64,000 nucleotides of DNA from contig FJUW01000012.1 of assembly GCA_900074885.1 (NCBI GenBank), positions 1,974,562 through 2,038,561 on the forward strand. The letters run 5' to 3'. Positions 33,554 to 46,289 of this stretch are shown here, piece after piece (positions within the stretch are counted from its first letter, which is position 1; the number at the start of each line of letters is the position of its first letter). The position numbers and the translations under genes are program-made. Under the pieces are notes generated by a model. That model ran no database searches. It was not told the origin of the DNA and worked only from the letters and a program-made list of their open reading frames with translations. This DNA is from Rhynchosporium graminicola (taxonomy: Eukaryota > Ascomycota > Leotiomycetes > Helotiales > Ploettnerulaceae).

Positions 33554-34402
33554 ATGGAGCCTCTCATGTCCTCCTCTTCTTCACGCGAAAAAGACGACTA
33601 TAACCCAAGACAAAGCTCAGACTCAACAGAATTTAACGTCATCATACATGCCAAAGCAAGAAACACACGTGCCAAAATCCTGATCCTCGTTGCCTCAATC
33701 GCATGGCTAAGTGTCTTCGCGCTCTTGCTCGGGATCTATCACCGCCTGGCCAACAACCAGAAATGCAACTGCGAGATAAACGACGTAGGAAGCAATCTCC
33801 TCGTAGGCGAGGACGTGCCAATCATCAATAAAGTTGCGAGAAAGTATCATTACCTCGAAGATAAACTCGACGACGATGACTTTTCGGTCACGGATCCGGT
33901 TTGGGCGGATTTATTTCCAGGTATGGTCCTACATGAACTACTTTGGGATGGAGACTGATCTAGAGAAGTTGGCGGAGGTATCGTGTACCTCTCTCAGGAA
34001 TACATTGAGTCTAGGAGACTTCCGATCTCTTCTATCTCACCCAATAGGCCGGGGAATAAATCCGTGTATGAGATCGCTGGATACCACTCCTTGCACTGCG
34101 TGGTGAGCACTCTACATCACCTTTTCCCCCTGACTCGGCCTTTGACGTGTGTATAGTCAGCGCTGAGAGCGAATTTGTGGCGAGCAAAGGGCGCGTTGGA
34201 AGGTGGTCTACCGTACGATATGGAGGAGTATTGGTATCATACAGTGCACTGCCTTGCAGATCTGCGCCAGTATATCATGTGCAATTTTGACGAGACGTTG
34301 ATGCGTGTGGAGGATCTGATACATCATCCGGGTCAGGAGCAGTTGAAGTTGTGTAAGGACACGGGGCCGATTGATAGATGGCTCGAGACGAACTACCAAT
34401 AG
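33554..34402 (+). CDS. UstYa-family protein (DUF3328), oxidative cyclase type
   Basis: Three exons (33554-33920, 33969-34102, 34157-34402) join in frame to 248 residues. The order is typical: a cytosolic Ser/Asp-rich N-terminus, one TM segment (ILILVASIAWLSVFALLLGI), a linker, then WADLFPVGGGIVYL, and the two HxxHC motifs: YHSLHCV at the end of exon 2 and YHTVHCLADLRQYIMC in exon 3. In ustiloxin, asperipin and related pathways, UstYa proteins carry out oxidative cyclisation of ribosomal peptides; others chlorinate or oxidise different metabolites. I chose the ATG at 33554 (context GACCATGG) because the longer frame from 33404 adds residues unlike the family. Introns are 48 and 54 bp; both restore family motifs. 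The divergent small peptide gene makes it a candidate maturation enzyme. Confidence 0.85.
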
Positions 34403-35869
34403 AATGAATAACTTGTCCCTGGTATGCACACCGCCTTGACTTTGAAGTCCAGATATAAGTGTGCGCGTAATGCGGCTCAAGAATTGGATTCGACATGGCC
34501 AGTTCTAAAGCCCTAGCGTAAATGCCTTTTAATATCTCCTTCTCTTCTTCGAGCCCGCCTCTACGCTAATATAAATCGTCGTTAAAGATTTACCTTGGTC
34601 AAGAAAGTCGTCTTGATACCAGTTGAAGCGTAATAGATAAATCTATACTAATTGACTAGTCTATAAGTTATATTTATGACTTGACTATATGATGTCTTTA
34701 TGATACTACTTAGTATATCTCTATAGTTAGTTCTATAGGAGTCATTTTTCTTATTTAGCCTAGAGGATGGTATTACTAGCACAAATTTCTTAACGATTTA
34801 TTTTTCTTATCTAGTTTAGGTGAGTTGAAATAAAGATAATAAATCAGGTTACTATAATAGTCATCTTCATCTAATAATAAAGGAGTTTCTAGACCTGAGG
34901 GCGCTCACAGCCTCGCTGCAGTAGTACTAAAATACTAAGGTCGCTTGCTCAATCCCGCTACAAGATGGGTCAAGATCATTCTGGAATTTTATATTTGGTT
35001 TAAGATATTCGGCTAGCGCCTGAGGTGCACTCACGTGTATTATCTCAGATGTCAAACATCAAGATCAATACATAAGATAGTTTCCGAGTATCTTTTAGGT
35101 TATAGAATCATCTTGTTCCTAACGACTAATCAGAAGAAGATATCCCTAAGAATAGAAAATGATTCATTTCCTATGTAAGCTACTACAGGGGATTCAGACG
35201 TCTGTGTATACTATGATCAAGCTAGTCGGCGAAGTATATTTAGGCATGAAGACGAGGAAATAATGGCCACGATTATGGACGAAGAGTAGCGAATTCGAGT
35301 GAGGGCAGAAAGGCATGAAACTCAAGTACTCGCATATCACTACGCTATTATCAATTACAAAAACACTTTTGTACTATTCGCGGCGATATTTACCAATTCA
35401 AATGCCATTAATAAGGATTATCAATAGATCAAGGAAACTCTTGATTATATCCATGCGGCTATCGACGATGACACGGAAAGGTAGTAGCAAATCATTTCAC
35501 TTATGAATTAGCCCGCTACTGAATCAAGATGATTACTTATTAGTTTAGGGTCAATAGGCCGCGAGTATAAGGGCTGTATTACTGAAGAGGAGATAAAAGA
35601 AAAGAAAGGACTCTAATTACTATCCCGTAGTATCTTTAAGGCTGAAGTATCTTTAAGGCTGAAGACGATTTTGAAGAACAGGCTAGTCATTTCTGGGTTT
35701 TATATAGTAATTATAATGCGGTACTATTGATACACTCTTCTGTGAACGCATGTAATAATGTAGTATTATCTACGCAGGCCATTGATAGCATGTGGAACTT
35801 TGGAGATCAAGAGAAACCCCCCTACAATTGTACCCTTGCCTAAGTGTTAGTAAGCTTATGGCTCACATT
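34403..35869. other. AT-rich, partly RIP-altered, no gene
   Basis: Beyond about 34510 the DNA becomes TA-rich with stop-filled frames. It looks repeat-derived, but no element type could be assigned. It marks the right edge of the gene-dense block. A 63-codon frame at 35315 is basic and featureless. Confidence 0.45.
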
Positions 35870-36307
35870 CAGCGCTCTTGATGGTTAGGCTGGTTCTGGT
35901 TAGACCTTAGAAATATAACTAGCCCAGTCAGGAGGTAATAGAACCAGAACCGTACTAATTAATAGCAGGTCGGGTATAGGTAGAACCGGGTCAAACTATC
36001 AATAATGAGTCACGTGACAAAAAAGAGAGAAAGTAGAGAAAGGAAAGAAGAAGATAAGGGTTATTATCTATATGCGTATCTTTTCTTATTCTTTAAGCGT
36101 ATCCGGTTTACTCTTGGAGTGCATTTAAAATCTCTACTCGTATCTTTCCGTAATACTACCTTATATTCCTGCCTTGATAGCCTCTATTGATTTATAATAG
36201 TTACTCTTTAGTTAACTCGGTTTTTATGAATAGTGAACTATAACTAACCCACCTATTATCGAGTCTCGGAATTCACGAACCAGAACTATCGTAAATGGAG
36301 AGCGCTA
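35870..36307. mobile_element. hAT-type MITE (438 bp) with perfect 8-bp target duplication
   Basis: The element begins CAGCGCTCTTGATGG and ends GGAGAGCGCTA, giving imperfect terminal inverted repeats (AGCGCTCT in common, and GTTCTGGTT further in). It is flanked by CTCACATT on both sides (35862-35869 and 36308-36315), an exact 8-bp duplication as made by hAT transposases. The TIR start CAG also fits hAT. It carries no transposase, only an insignificant 61-codon frame. It is not strongly RIP-altered, which suggests a low copy number or a length near the RIP limit. Confidence 0.85.
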
Positions 36308-36637
36308 CTCACATTCCAGAACAGGCTGTGTTGCATCCACGGCGTGGTGGTTCGTCGGCCAATTTATTTTGCTTAAGCACATCCTGGACCGCTCTGCTAA
36401 GCGCCTGCGTTAGCCTTTAGCGGAGTCGGTCATGAGTTGCGGTATACGCAGTAATTCGCCACTTTAAGCGCTCGGAGATATAAAGCTGGTGCCAGTTTTT
36501 CAAGAGACATCGATCGCCTAACCGGAAGTGGAAGTGAGAGCACATACACTTCGACTCATCCTGTCGAAGTCTTCCGAGCGACTTTTTGTCAACTTCAGTC
36601 AGTACTTGGATTGAAAGATCTATACGTTTTAGGTAGT

Positions 36638-37095
36638 CTATAACAGTACATTGATAATTTCAACCTCTTTGGGTGAAAAGTCACTATCTCTCTGACCAAG
36701 CAAGCCATGATGCTGCACCTCTGCTAAAGGATGCCCACAGTCAATCAAAGCCGTATTGATTCGCAAGATGTAATCCACGAATCCATGATACTTCCTTATC
36801 TCCGAGGATCGACGCCGCTTTAAATTGCTCTGAAGGTTTGCACTGTTGGACGAGGGGGAAATCACATACGACAGGCGAGCACTGGGAGCATTTTGCCATG
36901 AAGTTTGATAACTGATAAAACAATACTTGGCCACCCCACAGTCTCATCTAAGCAAGGTTGCATGTTTCGGCAGCGTTCTAGGAATACCTCGTGGACGTTT
37001 TCAGGCCCATTCAGACGAGTCATAAGTTCATCTGGCGCGCGTTTGAGACCCTCAGCTATTGGCTCGCCCGAGGCGGTTGCGACGCCGCACCCCAT
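36638..37095 (-). pseudogene. Hypothetical protein fragment
   Basis: Two minus-strand frames with protein-like content adjoin: 37095-36920 (LMTRLNGPENVHEVFLERC, QPCLDETVGWPS) and 36900-36638 (WQNAPSARLSYVISPSSN, FVDYILRINTALIDCGHPL, ending INVLL). They are in different frames and I see no credible intron between them, so a frameshift is likely. No family is recognised. It lies between a MITE and the pogo/Fot1-like element. Confidence 0.3.
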
Positions 37096-38382
37096 GTGCC
37101 ATTACTCGAGGATACGGGTCACTGATAAGACTTGTTGGTGTTTTGAAGCTTATCTCGCCCAATTTAATCACTTGCTGCTTCGGTGAGAGAACATGGGGCC
37201 TAACAGCAATTAGCGCTTGATCCAGGAGCCAGCTGTACAGTGAAACCCCTGTTATAACGATTGATTCGGGACAGTTAAAAATATTGTTATAACGGATATA
37301 TCGTTATAAAGGAACGAGTTTATATTATATAAGCCACCTATCAAGGGAACCCTAGGAGAGCGAGTCTCTCTCTATAGACTGTAACTCCTGCTCGTAGCGC
37401 TTAATTACTTATATATAACTTGTATTTATAGTTCTTTGCTTCTCTATAAAGTAAAGTAATACCTTTAAAGCTTACCTTATGTCTTAAATAGAGTATTCTG
37501 GCTCTAGAACTGAGTCTCTAGCCTCGTCTTCATCCTCTAGAGTTTCGCTTTGCAAGTGATCTTCTATTATCTCTTATAATAAAGCGTCGTTAGTCTGCTT
37601 ATTCTCTATATTAATTACGTCTGTTATAGCTTCTTCCGAGGGGTTTAAGAAGTTACTTAAACTTATAGCGTCCTTAATATCTGCTACTATTGAAGCTTAT
37701 TAATAAAGCTATATAAAATTAGCTAGCTAAGGTGATATCGGAAGAGCTATTAGAGCTGCGACTAGAGTTAATTTCCGGAAGTAGTTATAAATTATCGTAT
37801 TACTGACGTTTATAAACTAACTCCGGAATACCTATCGTAGAGCTAAGTGGACGTTTATAGATTGTACTAGCTTATCTCCTCTTTCAAGGCAGTCGATTAT
37901 ATATTGTAGCTAATAACGACGGTAATAGGCCTTGAGATTCTGAATAATACCTTGATCAAGAGGTTAGAAACGACTCGTCGAGTTTGGAGGTAGCTAGTAA
38001 ATCCGAATATTCGCAGGTGGCGGATATAGTTCTAAGCTAGTATAATGAGCTGAGAAGTTGTCTATAGCTAGTAAGATAGTTCTATTACTAATATAGCGAT
38101 AGAAAGCCTTTAGCTAGTTAACTATGATAATTATATTTATCTAAGCCTTCTTATTCCACTGCTACTCGCCTCCTATAGTCGAAACGCTGATATTCCGTAA
38201 AGCGCGCGGCGTTTTATGCTTTCTAATATACTATATTGGAAGCTTATCACTTCCTGTGGCGTTTATATAAACAATAAGAGATATTCGAGACTTGTCCTTC
38301 TTCAGGCCAGCGCGGGGTTATATTAATAGACCGCGAGAAGGGGTCATTCTCCAGAATAAGCCGGTTTCGTCCATATTATATA

Positions 38383-38617
38383 TGTGACGCTTACTCTAGA
38401 AAGGTCTTAAAACTACCTGAGTAATAAGACCTCAAATTACTATGAATATGAAGTAGTAAGAATCACTTGAGAATCTATAACTAAGGAGTAAAGAAGTAGA
38501 GAGAGAATAGAAGTATATATATGAAAAGGGGCCCCTAAACTCTACTCGTGTAATCTCGCTTAGAAGTAAGTGTTTCTACTAATAGGGAGAGACCTCTAAA
38601 CCTGACTAGTTATTATA
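38383..38617 (-). repeat. 3' LTR of Gypsy copy 1
   Basis: 235 bp, aligning end to end with 46055-46289 in the same orientation. One terminus reads TGTGACGC; the other, GTTATTATA, is the RIP-altered form of GTCGTCACA. It carries its own RIP changes relative to the partner LTR. Confidence 0.88.
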
Positions 38618-39318
38618 CTACCCCCCCCTACGAAAAAAGCTCGCCCTCGAGCGTTAGTCTATCTCCTTATTACTATTAAGGTAGTAGTAATTATTAATTC
38701 TATAATAGAAAGCTTTCAGCTAATTAGGTAGTCTAGTAGGAGGTCTAGCTTACGTTAGGTTATTAAAGTAGAATTATTATAGCTTAGCAGGAGCGTATTT
38801 AACGTCTATAGCGTTGTACTATATGAGATCGACGTCTTGATTTAACTAGGAAACTCGGTATAAGAGGCTATTACGCTGCTTACGGCACGTAAGTATATCT
38901 TCGATCTCTTATTTATCGTTACTAGTGATATTAATAGGTAGTAGCAGCGGTAAGGTTTATCCTGGTAAGGGGTCGTTTAGATACTTCTATAGCTTAGTAG
39001 CAGGTAATACGTTATATACTTTTATACTAGTAGGGAGCTCTAGAAGATAAGAGCTTCCGACCTTTTCAATTACACGGAAAGGTCTATTAGTCAAGAAGTC
39101 GAGTTTTTTGCTAAGTCGAGTACTTATAAAGTAGCGTATATCTAGCTAGATAAGGTCGTTTATAGTGAAGTCGACTTTATAGCGTAAGCGATTATAAGAT
39201 TAGGATATCTTAGCTTATACACGTTAGAGGCTAGATTAAGTAGTAGTCTAGGCGTCGCGCAGGCGATTAGCGTAATCTAGAGCTTACTAAGTATTCAACT
39301 TATTAGTAAGCGTAATAG

Positions 39319-40675
39319 AGTTAGGTAGGTCTTTCTAATTCTAATTAACGCGAGGTATATATCTATAAACGACTTCAAAGGGTAAGAGACCTCTAAGGGA
39401 TTCATAAGGGAGAGTTATCTAGGCGTAATCTATAATAAGTAAGAATTCCGACTAGTTATCTTAATAGTAAGAGATAAAAGGTCGTAATCTACGTTAGAGA
39501 TATTAGTTATAGATCTCTGTTTAGCTATCTGTTTATAAGTAGTCTACTGCAGAAAGCTATCTTTTAGTGCCGAGAATTATAATAACTATAGTCTAAAAAC
39601 AGGAAACGAATTAAGGCCCTCTATCAGAGGTAATTATTAATAAAGCTCCGAAATAGCAGTATATATAGTATAAGTAAAGCTTTATAAGGTCGCGCGTATT
39701 AGAGGTCTTTCGGCATAGAATACTAATTACTTATTTACTAAAACGGTCGATAAATACGAGAATATTATTATAGCTGTGTTTATCGCAGTTGAAGCTATAG
39801 TAGTCGACTGTAATATGCTCCTATAGACGTGACGGTACGGGCAGAGGTTAGAGGAGGCCCGGTTTCTTATCACGCGGCACTTGAATTCGTCGGTAAGTAT
39901 AATAGTTACGGTAATACTAGTTAATAGTTAAAGTAATTCCGTACTACTAGTATTATAATACTAGTAGTTATAAGGTCTTCTTTATACTTAGATAGGTAGT
40001 CTCTAATCAGTCGTGTACTTCGCGTATAAGTAGCGTGTGAAGATATAAGACGTTAAGTACGATTAGTCTTCCTTTATAGAGTAGAAGATCTTTTTCTATA
40101 GTTAGTTTTCTAGGAGTAGCGGAGAGAGCTTATTTCTATAAAGCTTAGAGTAATAGTATAGTACGATTAGTATTAAGTACTTATTATACTATAGAAAAGA
40201 CTAGCGATAGGTCAGCGACTTCTAAGGCGTTAATAAGCTTAAAGTTATCTATAGAGTTAGAGCTATTCCGGAGGTTACTTATAAGTAGTACTAGATCGAT
40301 TTAGTCTTCGCGTAGTAGCTGCTATAAACGCTGGGTTCTTTTAGCGTTATTCTAGTTATCTAATTTATTTATTCTGCGAGAGAGAGTATCGGCAAGTGGA
40401 TTATGCTTCCTAGGTCGATAGGTAATTATAAAGTTATAATCTGCGAGTAGCTCGGCCTATCGGGCTTATCGTGCGTTTAGCTATTTAGAGGTTATAAAGT
40501 ACTTAAGAGCTTTATAATTAGTAATAATACGGATCTGATATAGTGCGCTTACGAGCTCAGATCTCCAGTTACTAAAAGATCGTATAATTACGAGTATTTC
40601 CTTATCGTGAATAGCGTAATTAAGCTCGGTAGGTAGTATAGTCTTAGAGAAGTAAGCTACTAGGAACTAGTCTTT
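39319..40675. repeat. First copy of a 1357-bp direct duplication at a single N
   Basis: Bases 39319-40675 recur at 40677-42033, with one N at 40676 between them. I saw no difference in the parts compared. The duplication lies inside pol of Gypsy copy 1, which copy 2 has only once. An unmerged contig overlap is the simplest explanation. Confidence 0.88.
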
Positions 40676-40676
40676 N

Positions 40677-42033
40677 AGTTAGGTAGGTCTTTCTAATTCT
40701 AATTAACGCGAGGTATATATCTATAAACGACTTCAAAGGGTAAGAGACCTCTAAGGGATTCATAAGGGAGAGTTATCTAGGCGTAATCTATAATAAGTAA
40801 GAATTCCGACTAGTTATCTTAATAGTAAGAGATAAAAGGTCGTAATCTACGTTAGAGATATTAGTTATAGATCTCTGTTTAGCTATCTGTTTATAAGTAG
40901 TCTACTGCAGAAAGCTATCTTTTAGTGCCGAGAATTATAATAACTATAGTCTAAAAACAGGAAACGAATTAAGGCCCTCTATCAGAGGTAATTATTAATA
41001 AAGCTCCGAAATAGCAGTATATATAGTATAAGTAAAGCTTTATAAGGTCGCGCGTATTAGAGGTCTTTCGGCATAGAATACTAATTACTTATTTACTAAA
41101 ACGGTCGATAAATACGAGAATATTATTATAGCTGTGTTTATCGCAGTTGAAGCTATAGTAGTCGACTGTAATATGCTCCTATAGACGTGACGGTACGGGC
41201 AGAGGTTAGAGGAGGCCCGGTTTCTTATCACGCGGCACTTGAATTCGTCGGTAAGTATAATAGTTACGGTAATACTAGTTAATAGTTAAAGTAATTCCGT
41301 ACTACTAGTATTATAATACTAGTAGTTATAAGGTCTTCTTTATACTTAGATAGGTAGTCTCTAATCAGTCGTGTACTTCGCGTATAAGTAGCGTGTGAAG
41401 ATATAAGACGTTAAGTACGATTAGTCTTCCTTTATAGAGTAGAAGATCTTTTTCTATAGTTAGTTTTCTAGGAGTAGCGGAGAGAGCTTATTTCTATAAA
41501 GCTTAGAGTAATAGTATAGTACGATTAGTATTAAGTACTTATTATACTATAGAAAAGACTAGCGATAGGTCAGCGACTTCTAAGGCGTTAATAAGCTTAA
41601 AGTTATCTATAGAGTTAGAGCTATTCCGGAGGTTACTTATAAGTAGTACTAGATCGATTTAGTCTTCGCGTAGTAGCTGCTATAAACGCTGGGTTCTTTT
41701 AGCGTTATTCTAGTTATCTAATTTATTTATTCTGCGAGAGAGAGTATCGGCAAGTGGATTATGCTTCCTAGGTCGATAGGTAATTATAAAGTTATAATCT
41801 GCGAGTAGCTCGGCCTATCGGGCTTATCGTGCGTTTAGCTATTTAGAGGTTATAAAGTACTTAAGAGCTTTATAATTAGTAATAATACGGATCTGATATA
41901 GTGCGCTTACGAGCTCAGATCTCCAGTTACTAAAAGATCGTATAATTACGAGTATTTCCTTATCGTGAATAGCGTAATTAAGCTCGGTAGGTAGTATAGT
42001 CTTAGAGAAGTAAGCTACTAGGAACTAGTCTTT
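40677..42033. repeat. Second copy of the 1357-bp direct duplication
   Basis: Repeats 39319-40675 and then continues uninterrupted into the remaining pol sequence. See the partner entry for interpretation. Confidence 0.88.
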
Positions 42034-45000
42034 ATTATACTATTACGATAGCACACCTGCTATTACTTTATTACTAGCGTCTATTTCGATTATATAAGGT
42101 AGATGTTACTGATAGTGGTGGAGGAGTAGTACCGAAGTAAGAGCGTGCTTTAGGTAATTAAAAGTATCTTTATACTCCTTAGCGAACCGAAATAATATGT
42201 TATTTTTAGTAAGTTATATAAGAGGTTTTGCGATAATTCCGTAGTCCTTAATAAATCGTTAGTAGAAGTTATAAAAGCCTAAGAATAATTATACGCTCTT
42301 AACTATAGTCGGGTAATTCTAAGATTATATAATATTAACCTTCTTAAGGTCTACCTCGATCCTAGAAGTAGAGATAATAAATCTAAGGTATTTAGTGCGA
42401 GTAATATTAAATTTATACTTCTTAAGGTCGGCTTATAATCTAGTGTCTTGTAATCGTTATAGTATCTTATATACGTATAATTGATACTATAGTGGGTCGT
42501 TAGAGTAGATCAGAATATCGTCTAGATATGCTATATAGAAGTCGTCTAAGTAGTCGAATAAGATATTATTCATATATCGCTAGTATATCGCAGGGCCGTT
42601 AGTCAGACCGAAAGGGAGTACCTTGCACTTATATATACTATAACAGGTCCGGAAGGTCGTATACTCTTTAGAGGCTGGATTTATTCGAATTCGGTGGAAT
42701 ACCTGGCGAATATCTAGTTTAGTGAATATCTTAGTAGTAGAGATTCTAGCTAGCGTTTTATTAATTAATAGTAGTAGATATTAATCCTTCCTCGTGAGGT
42801 TATTGAGTGCGCGAAAGTCAATATAGAATCTTAGACTTCTATTAGCTTTCTTAACGAAAAGAATAAGTATAGCGTATAGTGCTTAAGAAGGTTCGATGAA
42901 ACTTTTAGCTAAGTTATTAGTAATATATACCTTAATAACTTCAAGTTCTTTAGCTAATATCTTATATAAGGGGGAGTATTTAAGGTTCTTCTAAGCCTAT
43001 TCCTTAAGCTTAATTCAGTAATCGTATAAGCGATAAGGAGAGAGAATATAACTAGCTTCCTTAGAAAAGACGTATACCTACTAGCTATACTCGTAAGGGA
43101 TTTATAGTTCTAAATCTAATTCGCTTAAGCTAATAGTAAATTACTAAGCGGTTTTACAACGTTCTATAAAGTCGATAGTTAAAAATACGATAGTAGTATT
43201 ACGTTGCTAAACTACGATTCGGTCGTTAAGAAGCTTATTTATCTCGTAAAGGGTAGTAGAGAAGATCTTATTATTAGAAGACTTCTAGCGTTTATATAAG
43301 AGATAGAAAGCTAGGCTGCTAATCGTATAAATCTCTAGCGTAAGAGGCTCTAGAAGAGGTCTGAGCACACGAGGTGATCTTTATCGCTTCCGAAATATCG
43401 TAATAGCTATTTTTATACTTTAAGTAGCTTCTATTAAGTCGCGAGATAGTATTCCGAGTAACTATTAGTCTATAGTATAAATTGTATAAGCGTAGTCTTA
43501 TACGTAAGTCTTTAATATAGAGACTTCTAATTAGAGTTGAAGTAGAGATTTACGCGGGATATAGGCGATAATATCGCTGAATTATACGTACTTCAGCTAT
43601 ATATTAGTAGCTTCTCTAGAGTATAAAGACTTCTCTTTACTACTCTATTCTTATTCTTCAGGTAATAAATACTTAAGCTCGTCGTGTTTATAATAAGTAG
43701 TATAAACGCCAGAGAAATAGTCCTAACTAATCGGCAGTAGTAATAGAGAGTTAGTTACTTGTAGAATACTCTCTAGGGAAGAGTTTTAGATATTTTTATA
43801 GCTATAAGTCTCCTTAGAAATACGCTTCCGAGCTAGTAATAGTCATTTAATAATAAAGATAGAGTTAATAATAGCTCGAATATTAATAGGAGAGTTAGCT
43901 GCGCTTCGCTATTCCTCGTACGCTTCCTAGAACTGATTAAAGCGTTCGTTTCGTTCGTTAGCGTCGTGTTAGTAGCGCTAGTAGGTATAGTGTTTATATA
44001 AGTCCTTGATCTCGATCAGAGAGCTATAAATGTTACTAGGAGGAGTATATAGTAGCTAAATGATCTGTTATTTAGAGGTATCTAAGAGTACTTGATATTC
44101 CGAAAGCTAAGTCCTTCCGAGTATAATACTATAGTTTCCGAGAGTAGTAATAAGAAAAGGGGTAAATACTTGAACGCGACGATCTACTATTAAATTAAGT
44201 GTCGTATAGTAACTGATAGTACTACTATTAACGCTATTAAAGCTTTTAATAGGAATTACGTTTAGCAGAGGGTAAATTGAAGGTTTTAAGAAGAAGGAAA
44301 GGGATTTAAGAAAAGAACGATTAATAAAATAGTATCTATTAGCTCTAGAATTAAGAAGTGTAAGTAGCTTATATAAGAGTCTATTCTTAGTAAGAGTAGC
44401 ACGTGTAGTGAATAATTAACTACTAAGAAGCTTCGTAAGGTTAAGATATCGCATATCTCGTATACTACCTAGGAAGGAGTCTTTCCTTAGGCGTAGTCTT
44501 TTACTGGCGGTTTAATATACTCCTAGGCGTTATTATACGTTTCTTCTAGCTCGCTGTTAACGTTATTATTAGTATTAATTATATTAATTCGATACGGAGT
44601 ATTAAGTCGAGCTAACGATAAGCGTAGGTATAAGGTAGGCGTAAAGTGACGAGGAGTATTCGCCGGCGATTATGCACGAGGCGTGTTATTTCGTGCAGAG
44701 TATAGTGCTTATTTACTAGTCGCATTAGTGTTCTCGGGCGTAGGAAGACTAATTTACAGATGAGAAGAGGAGTTAGTACTACGGCGCTAAGAGGAGGTAT
44801 TTATAAGGCGTTCCCGAGTCGCGCTAGCCTTAGCTAAAGACTCGGAATAGTAGGTTTTTTTAATAAATTAACCTTAGTCTTCAGCTTATATAGCTTTAAT
44901 ATATTCTTCTAGTGTCCTTAATGTTCAGTACTATTAGAAGAGCTGTTTCTGTAGCTATGTAGGTAGCTTCTCCTATAAGTCTATTTTTAGAGTCGATTAA

Positions 45001-46054
45001 TTATTTACTCTAGCTTTACGAGCTAGCGTACGAAACTCGTAGTAGAATATCTAAAAGGTCTACTTATAATCTATCTTTAGCACGGAGTAGCTAGCTCTTG
45101 CAGTTTATTAGTCATATAGATTAGATAAGAAGGAGATAAGTTAAGTGATTATATCAAGTGAATCGATTATACTACCTTCTTTATTATATTCTAGTTCTAA
45201 GAACAAGAGTTCCAGGTAAGTTCTAACTATTCCTTCCGTTTAGTTAAGTAACTAATCTTTATAGTAGTCTTCGTCGATAAAGTAGCTGGAGTAGCGCCGG
45301 AGGGCGTTATATATTTACACTTCCTAGAGTTTTAGAGAGTAGTCGATTCTATCAGAGAGCTTATTTAGAAGGTTCGGTATCTTCTCTATACGCGTAGCGT
45401 ATAATATTAATAATATTCCTCCGGTAGATTATTCTTGATAATAATTATTAGGCATAAGAGTAGTATTATCTTCTTTAATTAATAGTAGTAGTATTATACG
45501 CGATTAAATATTATCAAACGATATAGACTTAGTAGAGCGCTAGGCAGTTAACTAGCGTAGTTCTAAGAACTCGTCCTATAACTAGTATAGTTCTATAGAT
45601 AAGTCGGCGTTTAATTATCTCTCCTCTACGAGCTTCCTTTCTGCCTCTTATAGCTAGTAAGCGCGGTCTTCCTATAAGTTACTTATAGTTACTATCGATA
45701 TAGGGGTATTATCAGGGAGGTTTAGCGACTTAGTGAGTTCGTTAATTATAATAGGAGTTAGGGAGCTTAACTCGGACGAGGCGTTATCGCGAGTACTCTC
45801 TACTATAGAGAAAGGTAGGTTACAGCGAGTATTACGAGTCGCTGAAGAATAGGAAGTAGAGGGAGTCGGAGAACTAGTAGTCGACTTATCGGACTTAGGT
45901 TACTTCGGTTTAGGTGCTATTCTTCAAGTTTATACTTAGTATAAGCCTTCTCTATATAGCGTAGTCTCCTGCGTTTAGTAGCTCTAGGCATAGAGGTATA
46001 ATATAAGTAGATATTTACTATCTTCCTAGATATAGGTAAAAGAGTTATAGATAA

Positions 46055-46289
46055 TATAACGCTTACTCTAGAAAGGTCTTAAAACTACCTGAGTAATAAG
46101 ACCTTATATTACTATAAATATAAAGTAGTAAGAATCACTTAAGAATCTATAACTAAGGAGTGAAGAAGTAGAGAGGGAATAGAAGTATATATATGAAAAG
46201 GGGCCCCTAAACTCTACTCGTGTAATCTCGCTTAGCAGTAAGTGTTTCTACTAATAGGGAGAGACCTCCAAACCTGACCAGTCGTCACA
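46055..46289 (-). repeat. 5' LTR of Gypsy copy 1
   Basis: 235 bp with the intact terminus GTCGTCACA at the right and the altered TATAACGC at the left. It lacks the 26-27-bp internal duplication carried by the LTRs of copy 2. Confidence 0.88.

Larger units (their letters stand above)
38383..46289 (-). mobile_element. Ty3/Gypsy chromovirus, copy 1, nested in the Fot1-like transposon
   Basis: Two 235-bp LTRs (38383-38617 and 46055-46289) bound the element, and ATATA flanks both ends (38378-38382 and 46290-46294) as a 5-bp duplication. The element is on the minus strand: the polypurine tract lies next to the left LTR, gag-like sequence near 44500-45900, and pol near 38650-44200. The reverse transcriptase active site reads YLDD at 42517-42528, followed by ILIYS. 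RNase H and integrase follow, and a chromodomain-like end lies near 38640-38960. It is RIP-altered with many stops. Its apparent length (7.9 kb) includes a 1357-bp direct duplication around the N at 40676; without it the copy is about 6.55 kb, matching copy 2. Confidence 0.9.
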
